Source: Seohaeicola_A nanhaiensis
Lineage (GTDB): Bacteria; Pseudomonadota; Alphaproteobacteria; Rhodobacterales; Rhodobacteraceae
Reading direction: 5' to 3'
Assembly: GCF_042654245.1 (NCBI RefSeq)
Contig: NZ_JBHSGI010000024.1
Span: 674,494 to 738,493, forward strand
Length of the DNA stretch: 64,000 nucleotides
Part shown: one piece after another, positions 62,514 through 64,000 of the stretch
Position numbering within the stretch: position 1 is the stretch's first letter
Layout of the letters: every line of letters begins with the position of its first letter
Position numbers and translations under genes: made by a program
The notes under the pieces: generated by a model
What the model was told of the DNA's origin: nothing
The model's input: only the letters and a program-made list of their open reading frames with translations
Database searches by the model: none

Positions 62514-62606
62514 GGCGGTTCCTCGGTAAGAAGAGATGGGCACAGCGCAAAACGCAACCGATCACGGCTCATAATGATTGCGTCGTGATCTCAGTCGTCT
62601 GGTCGC

Positions 62607-62966
62607 TCAGTTAGCGCTGACCAGCTCGCAGATGCGGGTCATGTTTTCATCACTGATCGCGCCAGAGTCGGCTGCATCGGATCCACTTGCGACGCTTTCG
62701 TTTACTCCGTTCGCCTGACGCGCCTCGCACTGGGTCTTGATCACGGTCATGTCGTCAGCTGACATGGTGGTGAGTCCGGCTAGGATATCGTCATCGGATC
62801 GCAGTGTGTCGCGGGCGTCGCTGGTGAAGAACGTCGCGCTCATGCTCTTCGACCATTCCGCTCCGGGATCGCCCGGTGCGGTCTGGGCCGTGGCGAGACT
62901 GGCCATCAGTAGGACGGCGGCGCAAATTGCGGCTGCAGTTTTCGATGCGAACATTGGATACCTCAT
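62607..62966 (-). CDS. Small secreted hypothetical protein (119 aa)
   Basis: A 119-residue protein with a Sec signal peptide (about 1-27, KTAAAICAAVLLMASLATAQ) and an acidic mature part rich in Asp, Ser and Ala with two cysteines. It has no recognised domain. Met5 is an alternative start. It lies between ndvB and the prophage remnant on the same strand as both. Confidence 0.7.
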   Translation of the reverse strand: MRYPMFASKTAAAICAAVLLMASLATAQTAPGDPGAEWSKSMSATFFTSDARDTLRSDDDILAGLTTMSADDMTVIKTQCEARQANGVNESVASGSDAADSGAISDENMTRICELVSAN

Positions 62967-63043
62967 GATGGTTCGCCCGAATGCCAGTTTCGGTCATTTG
63001 GGACGGGTGCCGGAGTGGCGGGGTCTGACTGGACCGGGCAGAC

Positions 63044-63418
63044 CTACTTCAACTCGGATTTGCAGGTTATGTTCCTGCTTCGGACAGCCAAAAGCGGGAA
63101 ACAGCCGATGGCCGGAACCAAGCCGGAGGGCATCTTCAGCAGCGTCGGCGTCTCCGCGAGCTTGCGCTCGGCTTCAACCCATTTTCCGAAGGCCTGGCAA
63201 TAGGCGGCCAGAACCGTGCGATCGACCTGGGTCAGAAGTCCGATCCGGTTCAGCGTCCCGGCCAGCCGTTTCCATTCCGCCTTGGCGGTGGGTGACAGAT
63301 GCGAGGGGCAGGTCGGTTGCGAGGAGGGGGGCTTCGGCTCGCTTCCGTTGACCTGTCGCTTGCCGGGATTGCCCTCCAGCACCTTCAGAGCCGTTGGCTT
63401 GGGTTTGCGGCCACGCAT
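63044..63418 (-). CDS. Phage terminase small subunit, P27 family, probably 3'-truncated
   Basis: A 124-residue protein with the P27-family start MRGRKPKPTALKVLEGNPGKR and the SHLSPTAKAEWKRLAGTLNRIGLLTQVDRTVLAAYCQAFGKWVEAERKL helical region. Family members are usually about 30 residues longer and end with a conserved ELGLTP segment, which is absent; the last 30 residues here do not look like the family. No large-subunit gene follows. The ATG shares a base with the stop of the preceding frame (TAATG). Confidence 0.82.
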   Translation of the reverse strand: MRGRKPKPTALKVLEGNPGKRQVNGSEPKPPSSQPTCPSHLSPTAKAEWKRLAGTLNRIGLLTQVDRTVLAAYCQAFGKWVEAERKLAETPTLLKMPSGLVPAIGCFPLLAVRSRNITCKSELK

Positions 63419-63669
63419 TAGATATCCGTTTCGTTCCTTGAGGCGCGCGGCGAGGACTTGTCCCACGTCAAGGCCACAGCCACCGAGTTGGTCGACCAAT
63501 TTCGCCCCACAAGCCGATGCGGGTTTGCCGTAAGTGCCCGCATTTCCGCGAAACCCGGCACGAACGTGATGGGGGATACCCCCCTGCCAATTACGCGGGT
63601 GTGTGAAAAGACCGACGCCGCCGGTTCGGGCTCGAAACGCCCTGGATAAATGACCTCCCCCCCGGTCAT
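63418..63669 (-). CDS. Small phage-region hypothetical protein (83 aa)
   Basis: An 83-residue frame locked between two phage genes: its ATG overlaps the methyltransferase stop as ATGA, and its TAA overlaps the terminase start as TAATG. That tight coupling is the main reason to accept it. The sequence has no recognised domain; an HNH nuclease is common at this place in prophages, but no HNH motif is visible. Low confidence that it is still functional. Confidence 0.45.
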   Translation of the reverse strand: MTGGEVIYPGRFEPEPAASVFSHTRVIGRGVSPITFVPGFAEMRALTANPHRLVGRNWSTNSVAVALTWDKSSPRASRNETDI

Positions 63670-64000
63670 GCCTGCGCCTCCCGGTCCTGCTTGCCCAGGT
63701 CGAAGGTGCGACAGTCGCCGTCCAGCGTTGCCACCTGGCCAGCGAAGGCCTGCCAGCGCAGGACCGCGACATCGACATAGGCCGGGCTCAACTCCATCGC
63801 GAGCGAGATGCGCCCGCAGCTCTCAGCTGCAATGATCGAACTGCCGGACCCGCAGAAGGGCTCGTAGACCGCCTGCCCGTGCTCGAATTGTTCAACATCG
63901 GGCGGCGCATGCACTCGACGGGTTTCTGGGTGCCGTGTGTGGTGGAGGCATCCTGGTCCCGGCTCGGGATCGACCACAGGGTGGATTGCTTGCGATCGCC
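63666..64000 (-). pseudogene. Phage-type DNA methyltransferase, C-terminal part, frameshifted
   Basis: The C-terminal end of an N6-adenine or N4-cytosine DNA methyltransferase: VYEPFCGSGSSIIAAE is the AdoMet-binding motif, followed by GRISLAMELSPAYVDVAVLRW. The preceding part (STLWSIPSRDQDASTTHGTQKPVECMRRP) continues the same protein but lies in another frame; the join falls at about 63878-63890 and needs one extra base. The gene runs off the window end. It is either inactivated or the base call is wrong. Confidence 0.78.

Noticed and set aside
63044..63150. Frameshift in the last third of the terminase small subunit
   Set aside because: No alternative frame restores a convincing family C-terminus, so truncation or divergence is reported instead.

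Overview
The window is GC-rich chromosomal DNA of an alphaproteobacterium, most likely a Rhodobacteraceae/Roseobacter-type organism. This is inferred from the fumC-sspB neighbourhood with an alphaproteobacterial SspB, the DUF4169-like/ribbon-helix-helix pair, abundant TRAP transporters, an aa3-type oxidase operon with CtaG, an HWE-type histidine kinase, and one perfect match to the alphaproteobacterial general-stress (EcfG) promoter. No rRNA, tRNA, CRISPR array or insertion sequence was found.

Layout. 1-7.1 kb: cytochrome P450, three small conserved proteins, a serine hydrolase, fumarase C, a secreted protein, SspB and a chromate-type transporter. 7.1-17.3 kb: a catabolic block with an IclR regulator, a ThDP enzyme, a TRAP transporter, and a divergent hydantoinase A/B-tetR set. 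17.4-20 kb: a phasin, then a cardiolipin synthase plus endonuclease/phosphatase-fold pair behind an EcfG-type promoter. 20-24 kb: a TetR regulator divergent from a second TRAP operon. 24.5-29.9 kb: a zinc-ribbon protein, an ExoD protein, a cytochrome c with a berberine-bridge-type flavoenzyme, and two flavin-split-barrel proteins, one fused to GAF and winged-helix domains. 30.2-40.1 kb: an eight-gene unit (hypothetical protein, TetR, ThDP enzyme, dipeptide-type ABC transporter, D-aminoacylase) behind a strong promoter that carries an inverted-repeat operator. 40.5-44.1 kb: an accessory stretch that looks less GC-rich (ABM-like protein, YafY/WYL regulator, HWE kinase, second ExoD). 44.2-54.1 kb: a gluconate-dehydrogenase-like GMC complex convergent with a five-gene caa3 oxidase operon, then a cytochrome b561. 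54.1-62.5 kb: one giant cyclic beta-1,2-glucan synthase gene. 62.6-64 kb: a small secreted protein and the edge of a decaying prophage (terminase small subunit, DNA methyltransferase broken by a frameshift).

How the genes work together. Most of the window is import-and-oxidise metabolism: three binding-protein-dependent transporters each sit with a regulator and catabolic enzymes, and the GMC dehydrogenase/triheme cytochrome unit probably feeds electrons toward the adjacent oxidase. The observation most worth a second look is that this oxidase keeps all metal ligands but lacks both signature acidic/basic residues of the K proton channel (Gln instead of Lys in subunit I, Leu instead of Glu in subunit II). 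The split-barrel/GAF/winged-helix fusion is the most unusual protein architecture.
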